Shown here in pieces: positions 1-7,557 of a stretch of 23,014 nt of DNA (position 1 is the first letter of the stretch; each line of letters opens with the position of its first letter). A program made the translations under genes and the position numbers. The DNA is from Clostridia bacterium (GTDB lineage: Bacteria > Bacillota_A > Clostridia > Lachnospirales > Cellulosilyticaceae), in contig JARBTY010000023.1 of assembly GCA_029239935.1 (NCBI GenBank), positions 1-23,014 of the forward strand, in the 5' to 3' direction. The notes under the pieces were generated by a model. The model was not told the DNA's origin. It saw only the letters and a list, made by a program, of their open reading frames with translations, and did no database searches.

Positions 1-1140
1 CATTCTTTTGGCTGCTCTTCCGGTGGGCGCTGCAAGAAGCACTTCTTCTCCAGCCTTGCCTAACATGTGTAAGATGGCATTGATTGTTGTAGTTTTACCT
101 GTACCAGGCCCCCCTGTGATAACTGTTACACCGTGGGAAAGAACATGCCTCACTGCTTCTCTTTGCTCTTCTACCAGTTCGATACGCAAGTCTTTTTCTG
201 TTTGTATAAGTTCTTTTTCGATATCCAGTACACTTTGTTTTTCATAAAGAGCGGCTAAATCAATCAGTTTTCTCGCCACCCCTTGCTCACTGTAGTAAAG
301 ATAGGATAAAAAGACACAGGTTATGTCATTATAATTTTTGATAATCAGTTGCTTGTGAAGACTGAGCTCAATAAGAGCATTTTCCACATAATCTTCATGT
401 ACACCTAAAAGAAGCGTGGCTTCTCTTACAAGCAGCTCCCTTGGCATATAAGTATGCCCATTTGCCGAAAAATTAGACAATATATACGTAACACCAGCCT
501 TGATGCGATGAGGATCTTCTTTAGCTATCCCCACTTTGTAGGCAATTTCATCAGCCTTTTTGAACCCAATTCCAAAGATATCTTCAACCAGCCTATAAGG
601 CGTATTTTTAATGATCTCAGAAGTTCTTTCTTTGTAGTGTTTGTAAATCTTAACCGCATAGGTGGGGGTAATCCCATAGTCCTGCAAAAAAAGCATGGCC
701 CGCCTGAGTTCGTATTGGGCATGAAACACCTCTCCGATTTCTTGAGCCTTTTTTTCACTGATCCCATTGATTTGGGCCAGTACAAGGGGTTCCTCTTCTA
801 TCATTCTAAAAGTATCTAGCCCAAAATGTTTGACAATTTTTTTGGCTGTTTTGGCCCCTATTCCTTTGATAACCCCTGATGCCAAGTATTTTTCCATCCC
901 TTGGACCGTCTTTGGCATACTTCTTTCGAACATTTCTACCTTTAATTGTCTGCCATATATGTGATGAGTAGTCCAGCTTCCAATGATTCTTACATCTTCT
1001 CCGGCATAAACCCCAAGCATCTCTCCAACGCAGGATATTTCTTCCCCTTCATAATCAATCGTACATACCGTATAGCCGTTCTCCTCATTTTGATAAATGA
1101 TATCCTCTATTGTTGCCTCTAGCACTATTTGTTCATCCAC
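1..1140 (-). CDS. recD2: RecD2-like ATP-dependent DNA helicase, N-terminal part (3' end outside window)
   Basis: Partial gene: 380 codons are visible and the reading frame runs off the left edge. The family unwinds DNA 5' to 3' as a stand-alone RecD relative in bacteria, in recombination and repair. Visible parts: an N-terminal domain; helix-hairpin-helix-like segments around residues 88-107 (GVIKGIGAKTAKKI), about 121-135 and 185-200; then the first RecA-like motor domain with Walker A GGPGTGKT at 343-350 and motif Ia APTGRAAKRM at 371-380. The long N-terminal HhH region before the Walker box is what separates RecD2 from short RecD. The start is GTG at 1140, 4-6 nt after GGTGAG; the nearby ATG is out of frame and hits a stop after five codons. 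A sigma-A promoter lies upstream. The helicase core after motif Ia is not in the window. Confidence 0.93.
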   Translation of the reverse strand, partial: MDEQIVLEATIEDIIYQNEENGYTVCTIDYEGEEISCVGEMLGVYAGEDVRIIGSWTTHHIYGRQLKVEMFERSMPKTVQGMEKYLASGVIKGIGAKTAKKIVKHFGLDTFRMIEEEPLVLAQINGISEKKAQEIGEVFHAQYELRRAMLFLQDYGITPTYAVKIYKHYKERTSEIIKNTPYRLVEDIFGIGFKKADEIAYKVGIAKEDPHRIKAGVTYILSNFSANGHTYMPRELLVREATLLLGVHEDYVENALIELSLHKQLIIKNYNDITCVFLSYLYYSEQGVARKLIDLAALYEKQSVLDIEKELIQTEKDLRIELVEEQREAVRHVLSHGVTVITGGPGTGKTTTINAILHMLGKAGEEVLLAAPTGRAAKRM

Positions 1141-1191
1141 ATTTTCTCACCACTTTTATGCATGATTTTTGTCCACATTATTTATCTTCAA

Positions 1192-1220
1192 AGTATACCA
1201 TATCCACAAAAACCTCACAA
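1192..1220 (-). promoter_or_regulatory. Sigma-A promoter of recD2
   Basis: On the minus strand TTGTGA (1215-1220), a 17-bp spacer and TATACT (1192-1197), with TG one base before the -10 (extended -10). This gives a 5' leader of about 45 nt before the GTG start at 1140. Confidence 0.65.
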
Positions 1221-1246
1221 CGGGTGAACAAATAATCCTCTTATTA

Positions 1247-1296
1247 CAAAAAAGCCAGATTACACCAAGTTGTAGTCTCAGTGTAATCTGGCTCTT
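1247..1296 (-). terminator. Rho-independent terminator after the first lipoprotein gene
   Basis: Perfect 13-bp inverted repeat AGCCAGATTACAC (1253-1265) / GTGTAATCTGGCT (1281-1293), 15-nt loop, followed on the minus strand by six T (complement of 1248-1253). It lies 27 bp after the stop of the lipoprotein gene and before the recD2 promoter, so it separates the two units. Confidence 0.88.
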
Positions 1297-1322
1297 TTAT
1301 AACTCAATTGTTTCTTAATTAG

Positions 1323-2546
1323 TTAGTACATAACATCTTCAACTACGATGTACTCCTCATTTTTTGAGGTGTAAAATCCTATTTCATCAAGTTGGCTTAA
1401 GGCAATATAGGAAATCCCATTTTTTGTAATAGTTGAAACCGCTACTTCTTCCTCATTGATGATAACAACTGATTTTTTAGTTTGTGGACTGTATTTAACA
1501 GCATATCCTAAATCATCCATTGCAGCTCTAAAAGGTATATAGGTTTCATTTTTTTCAGTGATAGCTTGGTTTAAATCCACTTTAGCTATTCTTACAGCGC
1601 TAGCAGATCCTGAAAAAAAGAGTTCCATAAATTCATCCATAGAGTAAACGACTTTACTGGTTGGAAGGGTGATATCTTTTTTAACTGCCTTTGTCCCCTC
1701 ACTGCTTACATTAAGTTTTACAATGACTGGTGCTTCTCCAGCCGCAACCTTCAGTCCCATATCTATAGCTTGTGTATAGCTATCATCCTCAAAGGTATAA
1801 GTAACCTTTAAATCACTGCCGTTTACCATCGGTTTAATGGCTTCTTTACCTTGATTTAAAGCTAATAAAGTTTCTTCCTTTTGAGCGTCTACCTCTTCTT
1901 GTGTAATACCTGTATCGCTGTACTCATTAAGAACATCTATTTTACTCATCATCTCACTGATAAACTGTACTGATAAATCTACCATTTGACTTGAATCCAG
2001 CTTCATAGTATAACTTCTGCCTTTTTGAGCGATTGGCACTTTAACCTCTGAGTCCTTAAATAACTTTTCAAATAAAAGCTGTGCTTTTTCTTTGTCAACT
2101 GCACCCGCCTGCATCTCACCAGCTGTATCGATGCCTATGTATTCTGTTTCTATAGCTTTGATCGCTTCTGGAACTGGCGCGCCTGATGCTGCAAATAAGT
2201 CTGTGAAATAAGCTTTACTGATATAAACCGTGCTTTTATCAACATATACCTTAACCGGAGATATTTTAATCGGTGCTTCAATAGTTCCTATTGATATTTC
2301 GTCGATATTAATATCTACATAAGCCTGCATTTCTTTAGTATTGGTATAACCTGTAAAGCTAGCTTTGATATTAACCTCTTCATCCTCTGCCTCTACAGAT
2401 ACAGTCATATCCCCTTTGGTTGCTTCATATTCCCAAGTACTTGTTTTCTCTATTTCTTTGTAGAGATTGAGTCCTTCTGTGCTGCAGCCTGTGGCTCCCA
2501 GCATCATCAGTGATGCCATCAGCATCGCTACTATTTTCTTTTTCAT
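1323..2546 (-). CDS. Lipoprotein with C-terminal copper-amine-oxidase-N-like domain (paralogue A)
   Basis: 407 aa. N-terminal signal MKKKIVAMLMASLMMLGATGC points to lipid attachment at Cys21, although the residue at -3 is Ala rather than Leu. Residues 22-300 form a family I do not recognise, rich in alternating beta-like segments. Residues about 315-400 resemble the copper amine oxidase N-terminal fold (PF07833), with the typical phrase YIPFRAAMDDLGYAVKYSPQ followed by short beta strands. In Firmicutes this domain is common on secreted proteins, with no catalytic role of its own. The start is well placed after GGAGGATTAAG. The next gene upstream, ending at 2661, is a paralogue with the same signal peptide and domain order. 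It has its own promoter at 2586-2614 and a strong terminator. Function unknown; outer face of the cytoplasmic membrane is likely. Confidence 0.85.
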   Translation of the reverse strand: MKKKIVAMLMASLMMLGATGCSTEGLNLYKEIEKTSTWEYEATKGDMTVSVEAEDEEVNIKASFTGYTNTKEMQAYVDINIDEISIGTIEAPIKISPVKVYVDKSTVYISKAYFTDLFAASGAPVPEAIKAIETEYIGIDTAGEMQAGAVDKEKAQLLFEKLFKDSEVKVPIAQKGRSYTMKLDSSQMVDLSVQFISEMMSKIDVLNEYSDTGITQEEVDAQKEETLLALNQGKEAIKPMVNGSDLKVTYTFEDDSYTQAIDMGLKVAAGEAPVIVKLNVSSEGTKAVKKDITLPTSKVVYSMDEFMELFFSGSASAVRIAKVDLNQAITEKNETYIPFRAAMDDLGYAVKYSPQTKKSVVIINEEEVAVSTITKNGISYIALSQLDEIGFYTSKNEEYIVVEDVMY

Positions 2547-2575
2547 CTTAATCCTCCATCTGTTTTTATTGACAT
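2543..2575 (-). CDS. Possible 10-residue leader peptide overlapping the lipoprotein start
   Basis: Between the promoter and the lipoprotein lies GGAGGTATTC then ATG (2573-2575), encoding MSIKTDGGLR and ending in TGA at 2543-2545. This stop overlaps the lipoprotein ATG (2544-2546) as ATGA. The Shine-Dalgarno is as good as that of the main gene, and the lipoprotein's own GGAGG lies inside the mini-ORF. This is the arrangement expected for translational coupling. Ten residues is too short to support a product by composition, so this rests on arrangement only. Confidence 0.35.
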   Translation of the reverse strand: MSIKTDGGLR

Positions 2576-2585
2576 GAATACCTCC

Positions 2586-2614
2586 ATTATACCTAATTGA
2601 CAGTATTTTATCAA
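2586..2614 (-). promoter_or_regulatory. Sigma-A promoter of lipoprotein paralogue A
   Basis: Minus strand TTGATA (2609-2614), exactly 17 bp, TATAAT (2586-2591). The sequence next to the -10 (ATTAGGTATAAT) is identical to that of the paralogue's promoter at 3939-3967, so the promoter was duplicated with the gene. Confidence 0.75.
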
Positions 2615-2660
2615 TAAATCAGATATTAAGTTTAGATTACGTATCCTTTTTAAGTACAGT

Positions 2661-3896
2661 TTAATTAAATATCATTAAATCCTCAACTACGATGTACTCT
2701 TCATTTTCTTCAGTATAAAATCCTAATGCGTCAAGCTCACTCAAAGCAACATAAGACACACCGTTTTGAATAATAGTCACAACAGGTGCCTCTTCCTCAT
2801 AAGCTGCGATAGTTGACTTTTTGGTGTTGGCATCATATTTTACATCATAGCCAAGATCCTTCATCGTCTGCCTAAGAGGGACATATGTTTCATCATTTGT
2901 GGTAATTGTTTGATCTATTTCTACCCTTGTTACTGATTCTATCTGTTCTGTAGAAGTAGCCTCTCCCAAAAGTGCTGCTATCTCCTCTAAAGAATAGATC
3001 ACGCTGTTCTTTGGCATCTCAAACTCTCTTTTATTTGCTTTTGCCACTTGACTATCCATACTTACATTAATAAATACACTTTCATCTTCTGGAGTAACTT
3101 TGAGTGCCATATCTATTGCCTGGCTATATGTATTGTCTTTAAAATCATATACCACTTTGAACTGACTGCCATCTATCATTGGTTTAATGATTGCTTTGCC
3201 TTCATCCATGGCTGCTAACATCTCTTCATTTTGAGCTTCTATTTCTTCTGCTGTAAGATTAGTATCATCATCGGCATTCATCAGGTTCATCTTACCCATT
3301 ATTTCACCGATAAACTGTACTGATAAATCTGCCATTTGATGAGAATCCAGTTCTATGGTATAGGTTCTACCTTTTTGAATAATAGGCAACTTAATCTCAG
3401 ATCCTTTAAACAGCTCCTGAACAAGTGCATTTAGTTCGTTATAATCAACTTCTCCCTGCTCTGCCTCTTCCATGCTGTTAAATCCTATGTATTCCGCTTC
3501 TATCTCGCTAAGTGCCTCTGGAATAGGTGCTCCTGATGTTTCAAAAAGTTGTGTAAAATAGGATTTACTGATATACATTGTTTGCTTATCTACATACAAC
3601 CTGACTGGAGACAACTCAGTCTCAAGCTTAACATCTCCTAAGTTGATCTCGGTAACCGTCATATCTGCATACCCTTGATTTTCTTGAGTACTGGTGTATC
3701 CTGTAAAGTCTGCTTTCAGATTAACCTCTTTTCCCTCTCCTTGTATGGATACAGCCAAATCTCCTTTCATTTCTTGATAATCCCAAGTTCCGGTCTTCTC
3801 CAATTCATTGTATAGATTTAATCCTTCTGTGCTGCAGCCTGTAGCTCCGAGCATCATCAGTGATGCCATCAGCATCCCTATCATTTTTCTTTTCAT
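2661..3896 (-). CDS. Lipoprotein with C-terminal copper-amine-oxidase-N-like domain (paralogue B)
   Basis: 411 aa from ATG 3896. A longer frame opening at GTG 3908 is rejected because that GTG is part of the ribosome binding site (GTGGAGGG, then TAAA, then ATG). The lipoprotein signal MKRKMIGMLMASLMMLGATGC matches paralogue A almost letter for letter, again giving Cys21. The middle region aligns with paralogue A throughout, e.g. a shared VQFI-E-M segment and a KPM-DGS--KV-Y-F motif. The C-terminal domain has YVPLRQTMKDLGYDVKYDAN and the ending EEYIVVEDLMIFN, again PF07833-like. There is no clear terminator between B and A, so B transcripts may read into A, although A has its own promoter. Function unknown; surface-anchored. 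Confidence 0.85.
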   Translation of the reverse strand: MKRKMIGMLMASLMMLGATGCSTEGLNLYNELEKTGTWDYQEMKGDLAVSIQGEGKEVNLKADFTGYTSTQENQGYADMTVTEINLGDVKLETELSPVRLYVDKQTMYISKSYFTQLFETSGAPIPEALSEIEAEYIGFNSMEEAEQGEVDYNELNALVQELFKGSEIKLPIIQKGRTYTIELDSHQMADLSVQFIGEIMGKMNLMNADDDTNLTAEEIEAQNEEMLAAMDEGKAIIKPMIDGSQFKVVYDFKDNTYSQAIDMALKVTPEDESVFINVSMDSQVAKANKREFEMPKNSVIYSLEEIAALLGEATSTEQIESVTRVEIDQTITTNDETYVPLRQTMKDLGYDVKYDANTKKSTIAAYEEEAPVVTIIQNGVSYVALSELDALGFYTEENEEYIVVEDLMIFN

Positions 3897-3938
3897 TTTA
3901 CCCTCCACAATGTGTGTTTTTTATGTTTGACCTCCTAT

Positions 3939-3967
3939 ATTATACCTAATTTTTATCTTTTTTTCAA
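3939..3967 (-). promoter_or_regulatory. Sigma-A promoter of lipoprotein paralogue B
   Basis: Minus strand TTGAAA (3962-3967), 17 bp, TATAAT (3939-3944). An unused AGGAGG follows the -10 directly, in the place where paralogue A has the Shine-Dalgarno of its mini-ORF; here no start codon follows it. Confidence 0.75.
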
Positions 3968-4032
3968 TAAAATGGATATTTCATTCAAGTTATTACAAGT
4001 GTTAATATTTCCCATATGCCCATTGAGCCCAT

Positions 4033-4058
4033 AAAAATAGGAGGCCATTGGCCTCCTA
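4033..4058 (-). terminator. Rho-independent terminator of metK
   Basis: Near-perfect palindrome TAGGAGGCCA (4038-4047), one base, TGGCCTCCTA (4049-4058), followed on the minus strand by TTTTT (complement of 4033-4037). It lies 30 bp after the metK stop. Confidence 0.88.
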
Positions 4059-4087
4059 CTATTGGTATTTATAAAGTATTTGAGATA

Positions 4088-5275
4088 TTATTTTATTTCT
4101 GCTTTTAAGTCTTCCACTTTATCTGTTCTTTCCCATGGAAGGTCTACATCAATACGGCCAAAGTGTCCATAAGCTGCAGTTTGTTTGTAGATAGGTCTTC
4201 TAAGATCCAGCATCTTGATGATACCTGCTGGTCTAAGATCAAAATGTTTGTTGACGATATCTACTAACACTTCGTCATTTACAACACCTGTTCCGTGGGT
4301 ATTAACAAGTATGGAAACTGGTTTTGCAACACCGATAGCATAAGCCAGTTCTATCTCACACTTCTTAGCAAGGCCTGCTGCTACAATATTTTTAGCTACG
4401 TATCTGGCTGCATAAGCCGCTGAGCGGTCTACTTTAGTTGGATCTTTTCCTGAAAAAGCCCCACCGCCGTGGCTTGCATATCCGCCATATGTGTCTACTA
4501 TGATCTTGCGGCCTGTAAGTCCTGAATCTCCTACTGGTCCTCCGATTACAAATCGGCCTGTTGGATTGATAAAGTACTTTGTATTGTCGTCTAAAAGTTC
4601 TGCTGGAACAATGGGTCTAATGACATATGCCATAATATCTGCATGAATTTGTTCTTGAGTTACCTCTTCTGAATGCTGTGTTGAAACAACCACTGCATCT
4701 ATTCTGACTGGTTTGTCACCATCGTATTCCACAGTTACTTGGGTTTTGCCGTCTGGTCTTAGATAACTAAGTGTTCCGTTTTTACGAACTTCTGATAATT
4801 TTTTAGATAATCTGTGAGCCAAAGATATAGGCATTGGCATAAGCTCTGGCGTTTCGTCACATGCAAAACCAAACATCATCCCTTGGTCCCCTGCTCCAAT
4901 AGCCTCAATAGAACTATCTGCCATTTCACCGCGTTTTGCTTCTAAAGCTTTGTTTACTCCCATTGCAATGTCTGCTGACTGTTCGTCTAATGCAACAATA
5001 ACGCCGCAGGAATGTCCGTCAAAACCGTAGTCTGGATTGTTATATCCAATTTCATTAATTGTATCTCTTACTGTTTTATTAATATCAACGTAGCAGTTTG
5101 TTGATATTTCTCCCATAACCAGTACAAGCCCTGTTGTAAGTGCTGTTTCGCAAGCAACCCTTGCAGTTGGATCTTGTGCATAAATTGCATCTAGTACCGC
5201 ATCAGATATTTGATCTGCCATTTTGTCTGGATGTCCTTCTGTTACCGATTCTGATGTAAATAATCTTTTTGCCAT
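4088..5275 (-). CDS. metK: S-adenosylmethionine synthetase
   Basis: 395 aa, full family length. It makes S-adenosylmethionine from methionine and ATP in the cytoplasm, releasing phosphate and diphosphate. Signatures seen: [10 protein letters not shown] near the N-terminus (residues 9-18, ATP and metal site), the central family signature [12 protein letters not shown] around residues 107-118, and the glycine-rich [19 protein letters not shown] around 260-280. ATG at 5275 follows GAGGAGGGGC with normal spacing. The gene stands alone between its own promoter and riboswitch and a strong terminator. Regulation is visible: a SAM-I riboswitch with an intrinsic terminator lies in the leader, so the product shuts off its own transcription. 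Confidence 0.98.
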   Translation of the reverse strand: MAKRLFTSESVTEGHPDKMADQISDAVLDAIYAQDPTARVACETALTTGLVLVMGEISTNCYVDINKTVRDTINEIGYNNPDYGFDGHSCGVIVALDEQSADIAMGVNKALEAKRGEMADSSIEAIGAGDQGMMFGFACDETPELMPMPISLAHRLSKKLSEVRKNGTLSYLRPDGKTQVTVEYDGDKPVRIDAVVVSTQHSEEVTQEQIHADIMAYVIRPIVPAELLDDNTKYFINPTGRFVIGGPVGDSGLTGRKIIVDTYGGYASHGGGAFSGKDPTKVDRSAAYAARYVAKNIVAAGLAKKCEIELAYAIGVAKPVSILVNTHGTGVVNDEVLVDIVNKHFDLRPAGIIKMLDLRRPIYKQTAAYGHFGRIDVDLPWERTDKVEDLKAEIK

Positions 5276-5324
5276 TTAAAGCCCCTCCTCATGTTTTTAA
5301 TATTAGGATTAACAGAAAGCAAAT

Positions 5325-5348
5325 AAAAAAACCTCATTATAAATGAGG
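5325..5348 (-). terminator. Riboswitch-controlled terminator before metK
   Basis: Minus-strand stem CCTCATT (5342-5348) / AATGAGG (5332-5338) followed by six T (complement of 5325-5330). This is the expression platform of the SAM-I element. Confidence 0.93.
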
Positions 5349-5475
5349 TCCGATTAGCAATCATACATCCTCATCTTACGCATAGTTATGCGCGGGAATT
5401 GGCACCTTAGCTATCGCTAGGTTGCCGGGTTTCATAGGGCCCTGTCCCTCCACCTCTCTGGATAAGAATCTTATT
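5332..5475 (-). promoter_or_regulatory. SAM-I (S-box) riboswitch in the metK leader
   Basis: Read on the minus strand, the leader contains the class hallmarks: TTCTTATCCAGAGAGG, GGAGGGACAGGGCCC, ATGAAACCCGGCAACC and AAGGTGCCAATTCC, then a P1 3' strand GATGAGGA (5368-5375). That strand pairs with TTCTTATC (5461-5468) including G-U pairs. The switch is readable by eye: ATGAGG of the P1 3' strand can instead pair with CCTCAT (5343-5348) of the terminator stem, giving the antiterminator. With SAM bound, P1 forms and the terminator is freed, so metK is off when SAM is plentiful. Confidence 0.97.
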
Positions 5476-5494
5476 TAGTTTTATTTTACAATAC

Positions 5495-5523
5495 AATATA
5501 ACATTTTTTTTTGCCATTGTCAA
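5495..5523 (-). promoter_or_regulatory. Sigma-A promoter of the SAM riboswitch-metK unit
   Basis: Minus strand TTGACA (5518-5523, perfect -35), 17-bp A-rich spacer, TATATT (5495-5500). The -35 lies only about 10 bp after the flgJ stop codon, and I see no terminator between them, so flagellar operon read-through would also meet the riboswitch. Confidence 0.85.
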
Positions 5524-5532
5524 CTTATATTT

Positions 5533-5934
5533 TTATATTTCTTGGTCAATTTTTGATGCATTTTGAATGCTGTCTTTAGCTTGTTTGTTGTATGTATGAG
5601 TCATTTGTTTGTACATCATATCTGCAAGACCAATACCACCGGCTTTTGTCATTTCTTTAGACCGATTATCGATCATATAATCTTCAAAAGTCTTTTCGTA
5701 GTCTCCTTTTGGAATAAGACTTTCTCCTGATAGCATAGAGGTTTTCATCTGCTTAAAGAGTTGTGAGAGCATATAAGTTTCTAATTCTTCGCAGGCTTCT
5801 CTTAAGGCTTTGTCATCCTGACTTGCTGCTGCCTCTTTTAAAATAGCATCAAAATCTTTTGTTTTATTTTCTTCTGCTTTACTGAGTATTTCCTTTTGAA
5901 AAGCTGTATTAAACTGCAGTGCACCTATATCCAT
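5533..5934 (-). CDS. flgJ: FlgJ-type rod-binding protein, single domain
   Basis: 133 aa. It resembles the N-terminal rod-binding domain of FlgJ (PF10135), which helps flagellar rod assembly. Seen: an N-terminal start MDIGALQFNTAF, a charged helix at about 40-65 with the family phrase LREACEELETYMLSQLFKQM, and a C-terminal part with YEKTFEDYMIDNRSKEMTKA then GGIGLADMMYKQM. The muramidase domain found in proteobacterial FlgJ is absent, as is usual for short Firmicutes versions. ATG at 5934 follows AGGAGG by 9 nt. It is the last gene of the mbl-flhO-flhP-flgJ run, 13 bp behind flhP. The assignment to the domain is firm; the symbol is by family. Confidence 0.87.
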   Translation of the reverse strand: MDIGALQFNTAFQKEILSKAEENKTKDFDAILKEAAASQDDKALREACEELETYMLSQLFKQMKTSMLSGESLIPKGDYEKTFEDYMIDNRSKEMTKAGGIGLADMMYKQMTHTYNKQAKDSIQNASKIDQEI

Positions 5935-5947
5935 CTCCTATAACCTC

Positions 5948-6760
5948 CTAACCTCGTTTAAGTTCATTTGCTTGCTGAAGCATGGTATCAACTGTTTTAA
6001 TAGCGGTTGAATTGAGTTCATAAGCCCTTTGAGCCACTATGAGCCTAACCATTTCTTCTGCTACTTGTACATTGGAGCCTTCTAACCAGCCTGTCTTGAT
6101 ACTGCTTCGAACCAATCCATCAGCATCCCCCTCTATGAGCGGCTCTCCTGATGCCGGGGTTCCAATGTATAAATTGGAGCCAATAGCTTCTAAGCCTTCT
6201 ACATTGGCAAATTGTACGATTTTCAGTTGTGCTATATCCATTCTCATATTGGTCTCTTCATCTGTGTAATACACAGCTCCGTCTTTACCAATCATTAGTT
6301 TATCTGCGGGTATCTCCTGTCCTATAAGGATCGTTTCATCTTCTGCTGATAACACTGGATTGCCATCTGATGTAACTAAAGCATAGGAACCGCCGTCTGT
6401 GATGGCTATACGAAAACTCCCATCCTTTGTATAAGTTTCCTGTTCCCCTCTTAAGACCGAGAAAAATCCATTACCTTCTATTGCCATATCTGTACGGTTT
6501 CCAGTTTCTTGTAAGGTTCCAGCACTATAATTACGTGAATTAGCAAGCGCCCTCACCCCGTGACCAACCTGCATTGAAGTTGGTGCCTGAGCACCTGCTA
6601 CATTAGCAGTCTCCATAGTCTGGTAGAGCAAGCTTTTAAAATTAGTAGTTTCTTTTTTGTACCCTGTTGTATTGACATTCGCTAAATTGTTAGATATCGT
6701 ATCTACGTTTAGCTGCTGTGATGTCATGCCTGATGCTGCTGTCCATAATCCTCTAATCAT
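5948..6760 (-). CDS. flhP: Flagellar basal-body rod protein (FlgG/FlhP type)
   Basis: 270 aa. Family members polymerise into the flagellar rod or hook outside the membrane. The N-terminus MIRGLWTAASGMTSQQ is followed by the basal-body rod signature NNLANVNTTGYKK (about 24-36). The middle holds the MAIEGNGFFSV segment typical of FlgG/FlgF (about 86-96). The C-terminus carries the conserved coiled segment EEMVRLIVAQRAYELNSTAI and TVDTMLQQAN. No signal peptide, as expected for a type III export substrate. RBS AGGAGGAAGAG precedes the ATG. It is a paralogue of the gene 11 bp upstream. The place after mbl and flhO matches flhP of Bacillus; FlgG would be an equally fair family name. Confidence 0.92.
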   Translation of the reverse strand: MIRGLWTAASGMTSQQLNVDTISNNLANVNTTGYKKETTNFKSLLYQTMETANVAGAQAPTSMQVGHGVRALANSRNYSAGTLQETGNRTDMAIEGNGFFSVLRGEQETYTKDGSFRIAITDGGSYALVTSDGNPVLSAEDETILIGQEIPADKLMIGKDGAVYYTDEETNMRMDIAQLKIVQFANVEGLEAIGSNLYIGTPASGEPLIEGDADGLVRSSIKTGWLEGSNVQVAEEMVRLIVAQRAYELNSTAIKTVDTMLQQANELKRG

Positions 6761-6771
6761 TTCTCTTCCTC

Positions 6772-7542
6772 CTATGCTCTTCCTACTTCATTTACAGCTT
6801 TACCTAAAAGTGAATCTTGAGTTTGAATAACCTTTTGATTTGCTTCATACGCTCTCGAAACCGTAATCATATCTACCATAGCAGTCACAGGATTGACATT
6901 TGACGATTCTAAAAACCCTTGCAGTACACTGCCCTGAAAAGGCAATGCCTGTTCCTCTGAGCGGTATAGATTATTATCAGCTTTCTGAAGTGTGCCGTTA
7001 TCTTCGAAACGTACAAGTGCTATAGTATCTACAAACTCCGCGCCTCTATAAACTTCTCCGCCCTCTTTAACAACAACTTGTCCGCCATTTGATAAAAACT
7101 CTTCACCAAAGGTAATCGGCTGTCCCTCTTGTGAAAGCACATAATAGCCTTCTTTAGTCACCATTTCTCCAGCTTGATTAATTGAGAAATTACCATCTCT
7201 TGTATAAAGCATATCTGTTGGTGTCTGAACCGCAAAAAAACCTTCTCCTTGAATTGCCAGATCTACCATACCATCTGTTTTTATAACTGATCCCTGTGTA
7301 AAATTCGTATAAATCTCTTCAATCCTTGCCCCAAGGCTCATACCACCTATCACACCATTATTAGGAACATGATTTTGCACATCATTCAGTCTGCTGGCCA
7401 GTATCTGTGGAAAAGACCCAACTACTGCCGTATCCTTTTTATATCCTGTTGTATTAACATTTGCCAAGTCATTGGATATAATATCCATTTTTTTAGCTTG
7501 TACATTCATGCCTGTTGCTGCAGTATATAGTCCACGTACCAT
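6772..7542 (-). CDS. flhO: Flagellar basal-body rod protein (FlgF/FlhO type)
   Basis: 256 aa. Same family as its downstream neighbour: N-terminus MVRGLYTAATGMNVQA, rod signature NDLANVNTTGYKKDT (about 25-39), LAIQGEGFFAVQ in the middle (about 97-108) and a C-terminal helix AMVDMITVSRAYEANQKVIQ then TQDSLLGKAVNEVG. It probably forms part of the proximal or distal rod. ATG at 7542 follows AAGGAGGCGAG. It sits 15 bp behind mbl, the arrangement mbl-flhO-flhP known from Bacillus subtilis. The two copies differ enough to act as separate rod subunits rather than a recent duplication. Confidence 0.92.
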   Translation of the reverse strand: MVRGLYTAATGMNVQAKKMDIISNDLANVNTTGYKKDTAVVGSFPQILASRLNDVQNHVPNNGVIGGMSLGARIEEIYTNFTQGSVIKTDGMVDLAIQGEGFFAVQTPTDMLYTRDGNFSINQAGEMVTKEGYYVLSQEGQPITFGEEFLSNGGQVVVKEGGEVYRGAEFVDTIALVRFEDNGTLQKADNNLYRSEEQALPFQGSVLQGFLESSNVNPVTAMVDMITVSRAYEANQKVIQTQDSLLGKAVNEVGRA

Positions 7543-7557
7543 AATACTCGCCTCCTT

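Noticed and set aside
454..819. Plus-strand frame of 121 codons opposite recD2
   Set aside because: It is antisense to a clearly recognised helicase frame and has no family features; the same holds for plus-strand frames opposite mbl, spoIIQ, spoIID, the FN3 genes and mutY.
3897..3908. GTG start for lipoprotein B, four codons upstream
   Set aside because: The GTG overlaps the GGAGGG ribosome binding site of the ATG at 3896, and the shorter form matches paralogue A exactly.
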